Source of the DNA: Drosophila miranda
Taxonomy: Eukaryota; Arthropoda; Insecta; Diptera; Drosophilidae
Direction: 5' to 3'
NCBI RefSeq assembly: GCF_003369915.1
Contig: NC_046675.1
Span: 12,524,001-12,588,000, forward strand
DNA: 64,000 bases
Shown: piece after piece, positions 13,297 through 30,560 of the stretch
Layout of the letters: every line of letters starts with the position of its first letter
Numbering within the stretch: position 1 is the stretch's first letter
The notes under the pieces: generated by a model
What the model saw: the letters and a program-made list of their open reading frames with translations, nothing else
Databases searched by the model: none
What the model was told of the DNA's origin: nothing
Translations under genes and position numbers: made by a program

Positions 13297-13992
13297 ATGG
13301 TAAGTCGTGGTTCCCTAAAAAGTCCGAAAAAGTGGGAGAATCGCTTTCTACGACTGCTGCACTTTCCACTTGGCTGCCCTCAATAACCATTTCTATTTAT
13401 GCAACTTTCTATCCATGTAAATTCTCAATAGGCACGTTACTTCAAAGAGCAGGATATAGATGGTAATTATTGCTGCGACGCATTGATGATTTCATTCTGA
13501 ACAAATTTCTTATCTCTAATGCAGAGTTCCGCGAGTGCTTTTATCTGTTTGCCCGTTCGGGCCAAATCAACAATCTGGACGAACTAACTGTAAGCGTTAT
13601 TCATGCACGGCACTCACATTAACCACAATACCTTGTTCTAGGTAATCATGCGCTCGCTCGGTCTGTCGCCGACGATCCAAGAACTGGTTTCATACCTGAA
13701 GCAGAAGAATGGAAAAATGAGCTTCGCCGATTTTCTAGACATTATGCATCAGCACTCAAAGGTGGAGAGTCTGCCGGACGAGGTCATTGCCGCCTTCAAG
13801 GCAGCCGATGCACAGAACAAGGGGACCATATCTGCCCGGCAGCTGCGCAACCTCCTCCAAAACTGGGGCGAGGGCCTCTCTATGCGCGAGGTTGATAATA
13901 TCTTCCGTGAGGCTAATGTCAACAGCAATAGCAGCGTGCGGTACGCAGACTTTGTCAAGATTGCTTGCGCCCCGGTGCCAGACTACTATTAA
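13297..13992 (+). CDS. CG17272: Calmodulin-like EF-hand protein (CALML4-type)
   Basis: Coding exons 13297-13299 (the ATG alone), 13432-13462, 13525-13589 and 13642-13992 join to 149 residues, exactly calmodulin length. The fold of two EF-hand pairs is recognisable, but none of the four Ca-binding loops is canonical: the first two lack the starting Asp, loop 3 has D-A-Q-N-K-G but Gln at position 12, and loop 4 is N-V-N-S-N-S. It is therefore probably a light-chain-like or structural partner rather than a Ca sensor. The symbol rests on memory of the melanogaster neighbour of AdSS (CG17273). A poly(A) signal lies at 14076-14081, only about 35 bp from the one of convergent RpS20. The closest alternative is a divergent myosin light chain; membership of the calmodulin superfamily is secure. 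Confidence 0.9.
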
Positions 13993-14075
13993 GACCGTCA
14001 GCCCATTTGCGGAGCCTTAGAAAACATTCCAGTACACATGCATTTCCCTACGAAATTCGCACAAAAACCATTTCC

Positions 14076-14081
14076 AATAAA
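14076..14081 (+). terminator. Poly(A) signal of the calmodulin-like gene
   Basis: AATAAA 84 bp past the stop codon. It lies just outside the opposing RpS20 signal, so the two transcripts probably end within about 50 bp of each other. Confidence 0.7.
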
Positions 14082-14116
14082 GTTCACAGAAGGACAATTT
14101 AAGAAAAGTTTTCGGT

Positions 14117-14122
14117 TTTATT
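14117..14122 (-). terminator. Poly(A) signal of RpS20
   Basis: Reverse-strand AATAAA, about 42 bp past the RpS20 stop codon. Confidence 0.65.
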
Positions 14123-14163
14123 TGAAAACTTTTTCACTTGTAGAAAAAGGACATCAGCCGTTC

Positions 14164-15159
<996 letters not shown>

Positions 15160-15481
15160 TATTTAGCAATTTCTCTGGTCGAGATATTCAAATCTTTTTA
15201 TTTTGAGCAGCGCTGAACCAGGCAACTTGCTGGTCGAAAACGGAAGGGGGGGAGTTAGAGATTTTCATTTTGATCTGCCAATATATCGATATATGTTTTG
15301 TTCTGATATTTTGAGGAGATATATTTTTGACCTGCGAAAATGGTTGGAGTTCCAGTTGGATGTGGATATAATATCAACGGAACTGTTTTTCTGAGAAAAT
15401 ATACACTATTTTCCTGTTGTTGCACTTCGTAAGATGAGATATTCCCGCGAATTTTCTGTATCTTATGGATGCACCGGTTCT

Positions 15482-15544
15482 TATCGATATTTTTGTGCGA
15501 TAAGTGCGTTTTTACAATAACTAAAAAGGCCACAAAATCAGCTG
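15482..15544 (+). promoter_or_regulatory. Divergent promoter region: DRE and E-box
   Basis: TATCGATA (a full DRE) is at 15482-15489 and CAGCTG (E-box, Ohler Motif 5-like) at 15539-15544, 60 bp before the HIT-finger start codon. A second ATCGAT lies near 15286. The 447 bp between the two start codons must serve both the zinc-finger gene and RpS20. Confidence 0.6.
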
Positions 15545-15606
15545 TTTTGCAGCCGCATTTTTTTGTTTACCCTGCGAATTTTTGATTTGGATTTCGATAT
15601 TTGAAT

Positions 15607-16843
15607 ATGTCGGAGGCCGAGGAAAAGTGTCATTTGTAAGTAGCGAAACCGCTTTAAAGGTTTATTATTTATATTAATCTTCCCTTCCAGCTGCCATGCA
15701 GTGCCTTTCAAGTATAGCTGCCCCAAGTGCAATGCGCTGTACTGCAGTGTGGCGTGCTACAAGTCGCAGACACATCTGAAATGTTCCGAGGAGTTCTACA
15801 AATCCTGCATACAGGACGAGCTGGCCGGTGCGACTACGGCTCCGGAAAGCCAGGAAGAAATGAGAAAGATCTACGACATACTGAAGCGTATGCGGGAAAC
15901 GGACGCTGGTTTCAATCCCAAAGATTTCGACGCAGATGGACTGGACAATCCGCTGGGTTCAGATAATGAGGAGGGACAAGGAGATGGTGATGAGGAAGAG
16001 CTTGGTGATGACCCAGAACAAGACTTTGAAGAGGAAGTGGAGGAAGACATCGCTGCGCGCCTGAAGGGCATCGACATCAACGACGCCGATGAGGTTTGGA
16101 GCCGCCTAACAGAGGAAGAACAAGGCGAGTTCCAGAAGCTGATTGCCAGCGGTGACATCATGAAGCTCATGCCGGACTACAAGCCCTGGTGGGGCAAGGC
16201 GAAGAACTCCAAGATTGTTGAAATTCCTGCACCAGGAGAAGCCAAAAAAACGGACGACTCCACCCCCGAAATCCATGAGAATATACCAAAGTTCTCGGAT
16301 ATTTGCCAGAAGACGCCCTCGCCCTGCCTGCACTACAACCTGTGGAACATATTGAGCGCGTATGCGTGCGTGGCCCGCTTCTACGCCGGCGAGCATCGAA
16401 CGAATGCCAGCGAGGCTGTCGCCCATCTAGTGAATCTCAGCACAACCCTCAAGTACGGCACCAACTTCGAGGACGCTGAAGACGCCATCATCTCTGTGGA
16501 AATGGAGGCCATCACCACGGGCAATGGGCCGGCAGGCGCTGCGGCAGTGGGCAGTGCCGGCGTGGGCACAAACTTTTTCGTAGAGAGCCGGGAGCAGTTG
16601 AAGCTGGATGCCCGTCAGCTCATGGCCACGCGGGACCACAAATTGGCCGCCCTGAGCGACATCCTCCGCCTGCTCCAGCAAAGTAAGGCACTAATCAGTC
16701 GGAAGGCTTCGCAAGAGGCCGGATTCCAGAAGCTGTTTGCCCTGGCCAGCGGCAGCGTGGAGCTGACTAGAAGCAAAGTGTCGCAGTTGGCAAAGAAAAT
16801 CGAGTTTCTCTTGTCGTATGTCAAAAGGGAAGAGGTCCTCTGA
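15607..16843 (+). CDS. Zinc finger HIT domain protein, ZNHIT2 type
   Basis: Two coding exons, 15607-15635 and 15691-16843, give 393 residues. The N-terminal HIT zinc finger is complete: Cys8, Cys11, Cys20, Cys23, Cys28, Cys32, His38 and Cys41 in the family spacing. An Asp/Glu-rich stretch follows at about residues 95-135, then the conserved segment with PWWGK near residue 180, and an alpha-helical C-terminal half. This layout (finger at the N-terminus, acidic linker, long C-terminal region of about 400 residues) is that of ZNHIT2, which works with the R2TP/RUVBL chaperone in assembling U5 snRNP and other complexes. Function is transferred from the family. The start is supported because it places the first zinc ligand at residue 8. 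I do not recall the melanogaster name with certainty. Confidence 0.9.
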
Positions 16844-17445
16844 AATCTCCGTCAATATTCAGAATACACATACACATTCGTATCACAAATTTTGTTTATT
16901 TTTTTGTCTTGCTAAATTTGTGTTCCTTCGTAAAATGGACCGTCTCATTTCACTTTGCGTCCAGGGTATGGTGAGCTCCCTAATGTTCATGATTGTAAGT
17001 ATCTGAAATATGTGGTCCAACCAACTATTTTTTAAATCAGAAGGGAAAACATTTTGTTTTGGCAAACGGAACTATAGAAAACTATACACGATTGTTGTTA
17101 TGCACAATTCAGAGTAAAGTTCTTATAGCAACATTTACCAATTCTTTGTATTTTAAAGTTTAGTGCGGATTAAGGATCGCGGAACTAGTTTCCAATGTGT
17201 CGCTAGTTCACCGGTGCGAACCATTTAAAGAATGGTATTCGGAAGTTGAATTGAAGACCGTGAGACCAAACCAGTAAATTACTGGCAGTAGTACAAACCT
17301 TATTACTGTGAGAGCGAGAGGTATAGCTATAGTATGGAATTGTTATCGAATGAAGATCAGGATCAGCTATAAATTTAGACGCTGATATTATAACTTGCGG
17401 TATGAATCAACGGTGCTCGTTGGTCTTCATTTGTAGTGACGTGAC
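16844..17445. other. 3' flank of the HIT-finger gene
   Basis: AT-rich sequence without a recognisable exon. It should contain the 3' UTR of the zinc-finger gene, but no clean AATAAA was found close to the stop. Confidence 0.5.
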
Positions 17446-18025
17446 CCGATAAAATTATGTGTTTAGGGCTGAGGGCTAGCTAGTAATATTCCACGGAATA
17501 ACAAAATATAGCAATATGAACGACTATCCTCTTCGTTTGTTTTGCTTACCTATTTTTGCTAAAACTTTTTTTTTGTTTGACCTATTTCACTAAATCCTTT
17601 TGTTACGCAAAATGCAATAAAAGCAAGTAGTTAAAATAAGCCAGCTAAGTAGAAAATTGATTCATTAATCAGATAAAATTATGTGGGCATGGCTAAATGT
17701 GCTATATAGTTGAGAATTTTCGACGGAATATCAAAATTGAGCAATATGGTTTCTAATCCTTGACGGAGAACGTTTAACCTAATATAAGCCAAGGAGGAAT
17801 ATCAATTTTCCACCGATAATAATTAATATTTAATAATGTTTTTTTTAAGTTCAGAAAAAAGATGGCATGAATCTACAAGAAGAATTTACAATCGTAAATA
17901 GAGGGTGCTTAAGTGGGCTAAGTTCGGTTTTTCATCGGTATATTTTCGGTATATTTTGCAAGTGGGACGGTATATTTCGGTATATTCGCGAGGGCCCGAC
18001 GATGGCTAAAACCGCGATCACACTG
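17446..18025 (+). repeat. Dispersed repeat, copy B (upstream of Synd) with Motif 6 array
   Basis: Collinear with copy C at 43912-44379 for nearly 500 bp, including GCTTAAGTGGGCTAAGTTCG and then a cluster of CGGTATATTT elements. The 5' part contains two diverged tandem units (about 17450-17525 and 17670-17750), as in copy A. The copy ends at a Motif 1-like site. It carries no coding sequence. Confidence 0.75.
17930..18025 (+). promoter_or_regulatory. Likely Synd promoter: Motif 6 array and Motif 1
   Basis: Four GGTATATT(T) elements lie between 17936 and 17986, and CGATCACACTG at 18015-18025 matches Motif 1 with one change. Motif 6 plus Motif 1 is a known combination in TATA-less Drosophila promoters. 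The first Synd coding exon starts 2 kb downstream with a splice acceptor immediately before the ATG, so a noncoding first exon is expected here; its exact donor was not fixed. Confidence 0.55.
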
Positions 18026-20030
18026 TCTACCGCACATAGTTTTTTTAGTTGGCGACTCGAACTAGTGCTTTTTACGCTATTTTGTTATTTGGTAGGTCTA
18101 AAACATCTTGTGCCAACCCCTGTCCCGTGTGCTTAATTAATTGCGATGCGCACACAATAGGGAAAAACAAGAGCGACAGAACGGACTTGGAACACTCATG
18201 TAAACGCGTACGGTTTGCTTTGGGTGTAGTGGAATTTCAATGCGTGTGCCCGTGGATGTGTGTGTGTGCGCTATGGTGGTGTGTGCATAGGTGTGAGTCT
18301 GGCAACAACAAAATCCCATCGGCCAGCAAGTGTTCTTTGTACGCTTCGCTTGTTAATAATTAAAGCAAAAAAGGAAGCAATTTGCTGTGCGCACAGATGA
18401 GATCTCTCTCCCTCAACCTCTTTTTCCTTCGGCGTGGCCTTATGTAAGGTGCCTGGATAGAAATGCATACATTTACTGTTAATAGGCCTAAAAAGAAAAA
18501 AAACACCCAACGAGAAATTCAATCTTTAAGATAAACGAGTTTCGCTTATCTCGCTCTGTGTGTGTGTGTGTGTGTGTGTGCTGTGCTGTGCTGCTTATCT
18601 ATCTCCACAAATATGCGAAGTATGCGTCAACCTGTTTCGTATACTTTCCGTTGGAAATTTCTACTACTCCTGCGGTGCCGCTGCAGCAGCAAATCCCAAA
18701 TACCTCGCCAAACCAATGCTAAATAAGTAGTAGTTATGACTGCATGCAGCTAAATTTATAACCGCGCAAGCGAATCACCTGAAAAACCTGATGGAAATAC
18801 TATAAAACAATCACCGTAAGCAATACCGATCGGATCGCGAAGCGACGGATGGCAATGACAACAAATATGTGGCTTGGCGATGGATGACGCCCAAAATCAA
18901 AGACATGTCAGACGTGTCATCAGTGTAGTGAATGTGTGTGTGAGTGAACGATAAAATTTCCTATTCAAAGGTGCACAATGCCCCCCCACATTATCTATGC
19001 TGGTCGTTGTCTGATGATAACATAACAGCTACGTTAACAATTTGTGTGCGTGTGTGTGTTTGTGTGTGAAGCAATTGCTGCATTTGTTTACAAACAGCTG
19101 ATGGGCGGACGGACATACAAACTCCTCCCCATTGATCCCTGATAAGATAAGGAATTTCCCTAATTTCGACTATTTTCTACTGAGACGCTATCGATGTTCT
19201 AGTCTATACGCAATGAGAATGGATTACGTAAAGTGGAGCACTATCAGTGACTCACAAAAGTAAATGTTTTCTTATCAACGGGGTCGCTAGAAAAAAAAAC
19301 CATTCAAAAGGAATGCGTTCAAGAAATATCTGATCCATAAAAAAGCGTTCCTTTAGTGTGCCCGCACTACGCACAAGACTAAAAATTCAACGGTAATCAC
19401 CCTCAAGGCTGATTCCGATTTGGGTTTTAGGTGGGCTAGAGCAACCGATCGCATTCCAGCACGTTGCCAATGGTCACTCTCGTGTTCTTGTTTACGCACA
19501 ACAAAAGTCTTGTTTGCAATTTCGACAACCATTTGCCCTCGAATTTAGTGAATTAAGTGCTTACGAGTGCTAGTTTTTGGCACACTCTGCATTTTACGGT
19601 AGTAATTGGACTTTCTAAGCGAATTTCTTCTGAGAATAAACATACACCGATTATATTTGTTCGTATGATCTCAAAAAATTCTCCTAACACATGCAGATTT
19701 CCAGACTAGAACTGTTAACCAAACAATTAATATACAAAGCAATCTTCCTACCATATATATGTACATAAGAGATTGTTTAACAAACAATCGCGGCATAAAG
19801 CAATTTGTTGGCCTGAGATAAACCTACAAGTTTTTCCTATAAACAAAGAACATGGTTGTTTTACGGTCTAAGAGAGAGAGAGAGGGAGGCAGAGAGAGCA
19901 CTTCTATTTACGCAACTCAAATAATTTATGATTATATCGTTCTGCCCGCCTCGCGTGTGTCACTTGTTGATTGATTCATTTGATTAATTTCTAATTTAAT
20001 GACATCCTCCAACCCTCGAATCCACAGGAA
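18026..20030 (+). other. Probable 5' UTR and first intron of Synd
   Basis: No coding exon. It holds a (TG)n run near 18557-18580, a second TG-rich stretch near 19044-19070 and a GA run near 19870-19895. The ATG at 20031 lies three bases after an acceptor AG, which shows that a spliced leader comes from upstream. Confidence 0.55.
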
Positions 20031-24737
<4,707 letters not shown>

Positions 24738-25495
24738 GCGGAGAACTCTGGCAGCAGATGGGCAGCAGCAGCAGCAGCCGAAGTCGTTAAACAGATATAT
24801 GAATGCATATACTTACGTATATATATATATATCTATATAGAAATAAACCGAGGTTAGAGACGCATTACGGAATAATGCTTATACAGTAAAACAGTCGTTG
24901 ATGAAAATATTATCAAGCATATGTATTAGAATTTGTTACGAGCAATCAGGCTCACACTTACTCGTATAGTGTGGCATTTAAGGTACGAGCATTAGGCATT
25001 GAATCTTCTTATAAGCAATGGCTATCCTACCAATCAACAAACCAACCAACCTACCAATTAACTCACCAACCGTAGCAATGCGATACGAGCAGAAAAACTT
25101 AGCTAAAATCGTCGGTCATCTGAACAATAAGTGTAAGCGTCAAACATATGAAAATGACATTACGAACTAAATGTATTATGTAGTTTATGCAAGCTGAAAG
25201 TGAAATTATGTATGTATTTTTTTGGTCAGGATGTGGTCGCATTTTTACCCACTTGCTGGGCCGTTCGTTTACCTTTTGGTGGTCGTGCGGCCACGAGCGA
25301 GCGGAGCGACCGCCCTGCCAGATTTCGATATTGTACATGCATAGCATTTGTAATGCGTTTCTTGAACATTTTATTATTTATGAAGTTTTTGTGTATACAT
25401 ACGTACATTATGGATTATTGTGTATACGTATATTATTGTACATGTACATTTTTAAATGACTTAAATTATTGAAATAAAACAAACAAAACAAGATA
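24738..25495 (+). other. Synd 3' UTR region
   Basis: AATAAA occurs at 24842-24847 and again at 25473-25478, so short and long 3' UTRs of roughly 120 and 760 nt are possible. The interval is AT-rich with TA and TATG runs. Confidence 0.5.
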
Positions 25496-26499
25496 TTCGC
25501 TGGCTCTGTGTATAGTTAGGGAAAAGGTGTCAATTATTCACTCGTAATTTTCATTCCGTTCTCTTCTGTCGGAAAAGATTTAATTATTATATACTCATGT
25601 TAATTGAACTGTCATAAAAAATAGCAAAGATCATCTGCGTGAGCGGACGGATGTACGGGTATATCCCGTACCTCAACCTCAACCGCAACCTCAGGTACTA
25701 CTAAAGTGTCAACAGCTCTTAAAACAAAGGTTCTCAATTTTATCAAGAGTATCATTAATTCGTTCGTACCCTAGGATATTCTATGAACAAAGGTTTCATT
25801 TGTTGTATACATACGTTAAAATATACTAAGCATGGGGGAACTATTGAAAGGTTATTGTCATGTCAGCTATATATTGTATTATTATTACAGTAAGTAATTC
25901 TTTGGTATCTCCAAGAAATGCAGAGACTTCTAATGACATCATTACAATAATATTTTTCTCATGATTTTTCTAATGATTTCATTAAACGTCTCATCGAGTT
26001 ACTCGCATTAATCTTCTGCGTTTGCCTTAAAGTAATCTTGTTTTCTTTTCCCACAATATTTTATTTATTATTTATGTAATGCATAGAATATGCTTTAACG
26101 CCTCATGATAAACAGAACCAGAGATTTAGTATATGTATATATGTATGATTTCCTTGACATATTCTACTGAGATCTAAGCGATCATAAAGGCGAAATGCCA
26201 GACGGACAAATGGCTGTATCTACTCAGCTATTGATCAAGAATATTTCTCTATATACTTTGTGAGGTCGAAAACGCTTTCTTTGAATATACATTTTTACGA
26301 ATTTAATATCTATTTATTTAGTTAGCAATTATCTGCTAATAATAGATTAAGATAATAAAATAACTAGCGACAAGTGCAGGAGAGGATTAAAGAACAAAAA
26401 TGTACAAATTTTCTAAGTTCAGGTAATTATAAATATTAGGTGCTATAATCCTAAGGGATAGTTGGGGAATAAGGTATAGCAAAGGGAATTATAATTAAA
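25496..26499. repeat. AT-rich gap with a DINE-1-like fragment
   Basis: Mostly featureless AT-rich DNA. About 26165-26285 carries the diagnostic words of the INE-1/DINE-1 family (GAGATCTAAGCG, ACGGACAAATGGCT, ACTCAGCTATTGATCAAGAA), in the same orientation as the longer copies at 27.4 and 34.1 kb. Confidence 0.5.
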
Positions 26500-26509
26500 A
26501 GATTCATGC

Positions 26510-28756
26510 TGGCGGAGTTTGACCTACATCCGGTTAAGCGGATAGGCCGAAAAGTACGGGTAGGTCAATATGGAACCGCAAAAGTCAACCCAAAAAAAGT
26601 TTGGTAGTCAATAATCCCGAAAAGGAGCTTGTGCACTAACATTACCCCATTAAATATTCTGCGTTGGTGCAATGAAAGCAGGTTTACGAAGGGAAAAATT
26701 CAAAAATGCCTTTTGCACTAATTCGATAGTCTGCTGCTGAACAATACTCCAATATCGGACGAACTAACGATTAACGCTAAAACAATCTTAGCTTTATCAA
26801 TGTCAAGGTCATTTGAACTCGAAATTCGATACAGGTTTCCTAGAGAGCCTGAAACAAAATATGAAACGCGACGGTAAAATTTCATAAGTTTGCATTCTAA
26901 AAGATTCACAAATATAAGATTATTTAAACACCACATTAGGAGTTCATTTAGGTCCGTTGAAGGTGTGTGTTCAAGTACCAATCAAAGTAGGGAAGACAGA
27001 TTTTAACATCATCAGAATACATTAGTGTAGTATAATATGTTATAACTTGAGGAAGGTCTTGAACTTTCGTGTGGCACTTCAGATGACAACAAATTAGTAA
27101 ACAAAACACGTTATGTGCGGTCAGAATGATAGGACGAAATCCCATTTAAAAAACTTTTTAGGAAACCTAACAAAGAAAGCTTGTGACTTAGCAGAGTATG
27201 GTTCAAGGAATCAAATGCCTTGCTAAAATCTGTAAAAATTACGTACGGCTGCAAACAGCTTTAAAAGCCACGGTTGATTATGTTAGAGAACAGAAAAGAT
27301 GTTGCAGTTGCCGGGTGACCATAAACTCAAACAGACTCAGAAGCGGAAAGCTTTGCGACACCTCGGTAGTTTTCCATGTTAGATCATGATCTTGCTTTCC
27401 TCAGGGAAAGGTAGAACAAGGGGGAACGTTGTGATTTGCAGCTACGGCTGTGACTCTATATTAATACTCGACACTCAGTTATTATGGCTCCTTTATATCT
27501 TTATTATAATCTCTGCGAACTAGGTGTCAAACGGACGGACAGACATGGCTCTATCGACTCAGCTATTGATGCTGATCAAGAATATATATACTTTATGGGG
27601 TTTTCCAACCCTTTCTTTCCTTCTGGGCGTTACACACATCCACATTCCCCACACATCGAATATACCCCTATACTCTTCTTGAGTATCGGGTATAAAAATA
27701 CTGTAACCAAGTAGAGTGTAGGGATACGGAGTGGATGCGTTTTATATTTGTATGAGACGGGTACGATAATGGGAACAGGTGGCGAATAAATCTGCAATAC
27801 CAGCAGCAGAAGATTCTGTTTTATTCTGATATTGAAGGGATTGAGGAAATGCATTGGACTTACGCTTAGAGTTAACGGAAAAGAATCTGTTAGGATCACT
27901 ACGGAAATTTCTACTACATGGGGAAAGGTATTGATTATATCACAGACTATTAACGGTAAGGAATTAATAACGAGCGGAGAAATACTGAGGTAGACATGGA
28001 GCCAGTTTTTTAGTACTTTTTAAAGAGCCTGGTTTTTCTGTTCTTTATGTATGAGACGGACGATACAGATACAGTGATTTCCGGAACAAATGTATTAAGG
28101 GCGGAATAAATAGTATTATAAAACGATTCGAAAGTTGCGTCGATGTTCGGTAATAATTGAAGAAACGACCAATCAACTTTCGAGAGACTTAGCTCAGCGA
28201 AATTAGTTTTTCGAAGAATTGTCAGCACAACTAGATCGGACACATTGAAGGGAAGTGTCTTCAGGAAGTGATATTGGACTTACTCTGGCTACCGTTGCTA
28301 GAGAAGCATCAATGACGAACATAAGGTCAAGAAGTCTGACCCTATTATTTCTAATTGCATTAATTTGGACAAGGGAGACATTCCTTAGCAAATTGATAAA
28401 AACATTGTGGCAGTTGGGTAGCAACAGGCTAGCGTTATCACAAGGCAGCCAAGAAGGGAATGGTAAGTTATAGTCCCCTATGACAATAATCTAATTAGCG
28501 CAAAACTAATGCCAATACAACAGTATAAATGGCAGAAACGTGGTTTAAGTGAACCTCAGCATCAGACTTGGGAGAAATGTAAGATCAGGTTAAGTAGATA
28601 AATGCTGCCCAAAACGAACTTTGACTGCATATATGTAATTCGATTCCCTGGATATTGTTGGATGGGAACAACTCAGATGAGAAATCTGTTTTGTCTGCAA
28701 TCAGATCCGCACCAGCAAAAGATGAGCGGTCCATTCTATAAATGATACGGGGAAAC
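26510..28756 (-). pseudogene. Decayed non-LTR retrotransposon (LINE) ORF2
   Basis: Reading the minus strand, fragments appear in the right order for a LINE ORF2. The endonuclease signature GDYNLP is at about 28463-28481 with LLDLMF and LPED following. The linker with WKKY-like NRKTRLFKKY is near 28010-28060 and NYRG near 27370. Reverse transcriptase motif A, FTDFSKAFDS, is at 27208-27240, and the catalytic YSDD box is at about 27004-27020. Stops and frameshifts break every segment, so it is dead. Its right (5') end is cut by the repeat starting at 28757, and a DINE-1-like element splits it at 27437-27774. Clade is probably Jockey/CR1-like, by inference from the motifs. Confidence 0.8.
27437..27774 (+). 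mobile_element. DINE-1/INE-1-like Helitron-type element inside the LINE
   Basis: Contains ACGGACAGACATGGCTC, GACTCAGCTATTGATGC and TGATCAAGAATATATATACT in order, the hallmark of INE-1/DINE-1 elements as I remember them. Its last 150 bp match 34170-34345 almost exactly. LINE coding similarity stops at 27775 and resumes near 27430, so the insertion happened after the LINE arrived. Nonautonomous; no coding sequence. Confidence 0.65.
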
Positions 28757-29430
28757 GTTGTGAGTTGCTGCTGCGACCGCAACTCTACATTTATACTCGA
28801 TACATAGTGAGTATGGCTACATTGAGCGACAAAGAGTGTGTGCGGGAGAGACAGAAAACGTGTCTGAACATGTCATCGGGCCATGCGTAGCCACTGCAAA
28901 TTGAATTTTTACTTTTGGCTATAAAAATAATCAGATCTGATTCAGATTTGGCAAACTGGTAGATATGGTCCTTCTTCATGATAGTGCGTTTTAAGTTTTT
29001 TCATATCTTCAATATTGTAGATGCCGCAGATTCGTCCTTTGTGGGGGGCGGAAGGGGTATGGGCGAAATTTTAAATACACATGTAACAGTGAGATTTAAC
29101 AGGAGTGTGAATACCAAATTTTGTTGCTCTAGCAACAAGATCTGAGATCTGTGGATGCCACACATTTTCGTCCTTTGCGGGGGCGGAAAGGGATGGGGCG
29201 AAATTTTGAAATATACTGGTTCAGGTTCGATATCACAGGAGTGTGGATACCAAATTTGGTTGCTCTAGCTTTTATAGTCTCTGAGATCTAAGCGCTCACT
29301 TTTGCAATAGGCAAAGCCGACCATGAAACGTGTGTGTTAGAGAGAGACAGAGCGAGAGAAAATGGTTTTCATCATTGTGGCTATAACAGTTATATGATCT
29401 GGTTCAGATACTGCAGTCTGAACCAGACTG
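28757..29430 (+). mobile_element. DINE-1-like element, obscura-type, with terminal hairpin
   Basis: Starts with a terminus similar to that at 27428 (GTTGTGA..TGC..CAACTCTA). It contains two diverged direct repeats around 29015-29090 and 29150-29230 (CGTCCTTTG, GGGGCGGAA, GCGAAATTTT) and a GTGTGTTAGAGAGAGACAGA stretch. A perfect 10-bp inverted repeat with 8-bp loop is at 29399-29426. I recall this repeat from obscura-group flies; a Helitron-type nature is inferred from the similarity and the terminal hairpin. Confidence 0.55.
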
Positions 29431-30341
29431 CAGACTGCAGACTGATCTGCAGATACAAATCGGTTTTACTAAGACATGGGAAACAAATTTGAAAATATAG
29501 ACCAATATTTTTTATCCGAGAGAGCACTTACATTTATAAATTATTTGATTGAATTATATTTTATATTAAAAGCATTGAATAAGCATTAAATTGAATATAT
29601 GATTTTTTTTAAGTGTTTCATATTTAGATATTTTAACAATGTAAATTCTAAATTCATAAAAATGCTATTTTTCTCTGAGTGTAGGTAGGTAGCCCGACCT
29701 TAGCCAAATCTTTTTGAGTTATGTGAAAACCTGTTGCACTGTATGTATGTATATGTACTCACATCATATATGTATATAAAAATATATCTATTAGAGTAGC
29801 CTTGGGCTGGGATGGGAGACGTTTCTTTCTTTGCTTTAAAACCTTTTTTGTATAATCAATCAAGCAATTAAGTTTCTGAGGAAGTGAATTATGTGATTAG
29901 AGGTAACTTTATTTTTGATACATGCTATCTGAACAAAAAATTACTAATACTACAAATAATTAACTACGAGTATAAGAAACTATACTTGATATTTCGCTTC
30001 TGACCTTTTTTATATGTTTTCCATGGAATAGGGTGTATATATGGTGATTGTATGTAGAGTGATAGGAGAGACAGGCAGTGTGATCAGTCATGATCGACTC
30101 TACTCTCGCGTATCATCTTATTACCTAAATTAAGACCTGGTGTAAAAATTAGCATATTCCCAAACATATTCCATTGTGTGCCTGACTCAGACTTTATAGT
30201 TCGACTGGAAGGTTCCGCTTGGGTAGAAATTGCATTTGCGAGTATGTATGTAAGTATTGTTTTGAGCTTTGAATATGAAACGTGCGATTAAAATGTTTAT
30301 GGTCACGATCCTTAATTTTTATGAGAACGGTTTTAAATCGA

Positions 30342-30498
30342 GAGAGAATCAGAGAGAGAGACAGAAAGAGAGGAATGCACGGGCGTAGTGCTAATGGTTT
30401 CTATGTAGCTGTCGAAGCGATAGTAAGCTAATCCCTCTCTGGTAGATAAATATTCTAGCAGTAGTACTAAGAAGCGCAGCGCGAACAGTTCGGACATA
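30342..30498 (+). promoter_or_regulatory. Upstream region of DUF229 copy 1: GAGA tract and leader segment
   Basis: A GAGA-rich stretch at about 30342-30374 (also present in copy 2) is followed by 54 bp at 30445-30498 that copy 2 lacks. The segment includes ATAAATATT and an Inr-like ACAGTTC, so it may hold the start site. Promoter role is inferred. Confidence 0.35.
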
Positions 30499-30560
30499 TC
30501 GGCTCGCACTATTTCATATTTTTTGTAACGGAAATGTGTTGATAAGGGCGAGGCGAGGGC

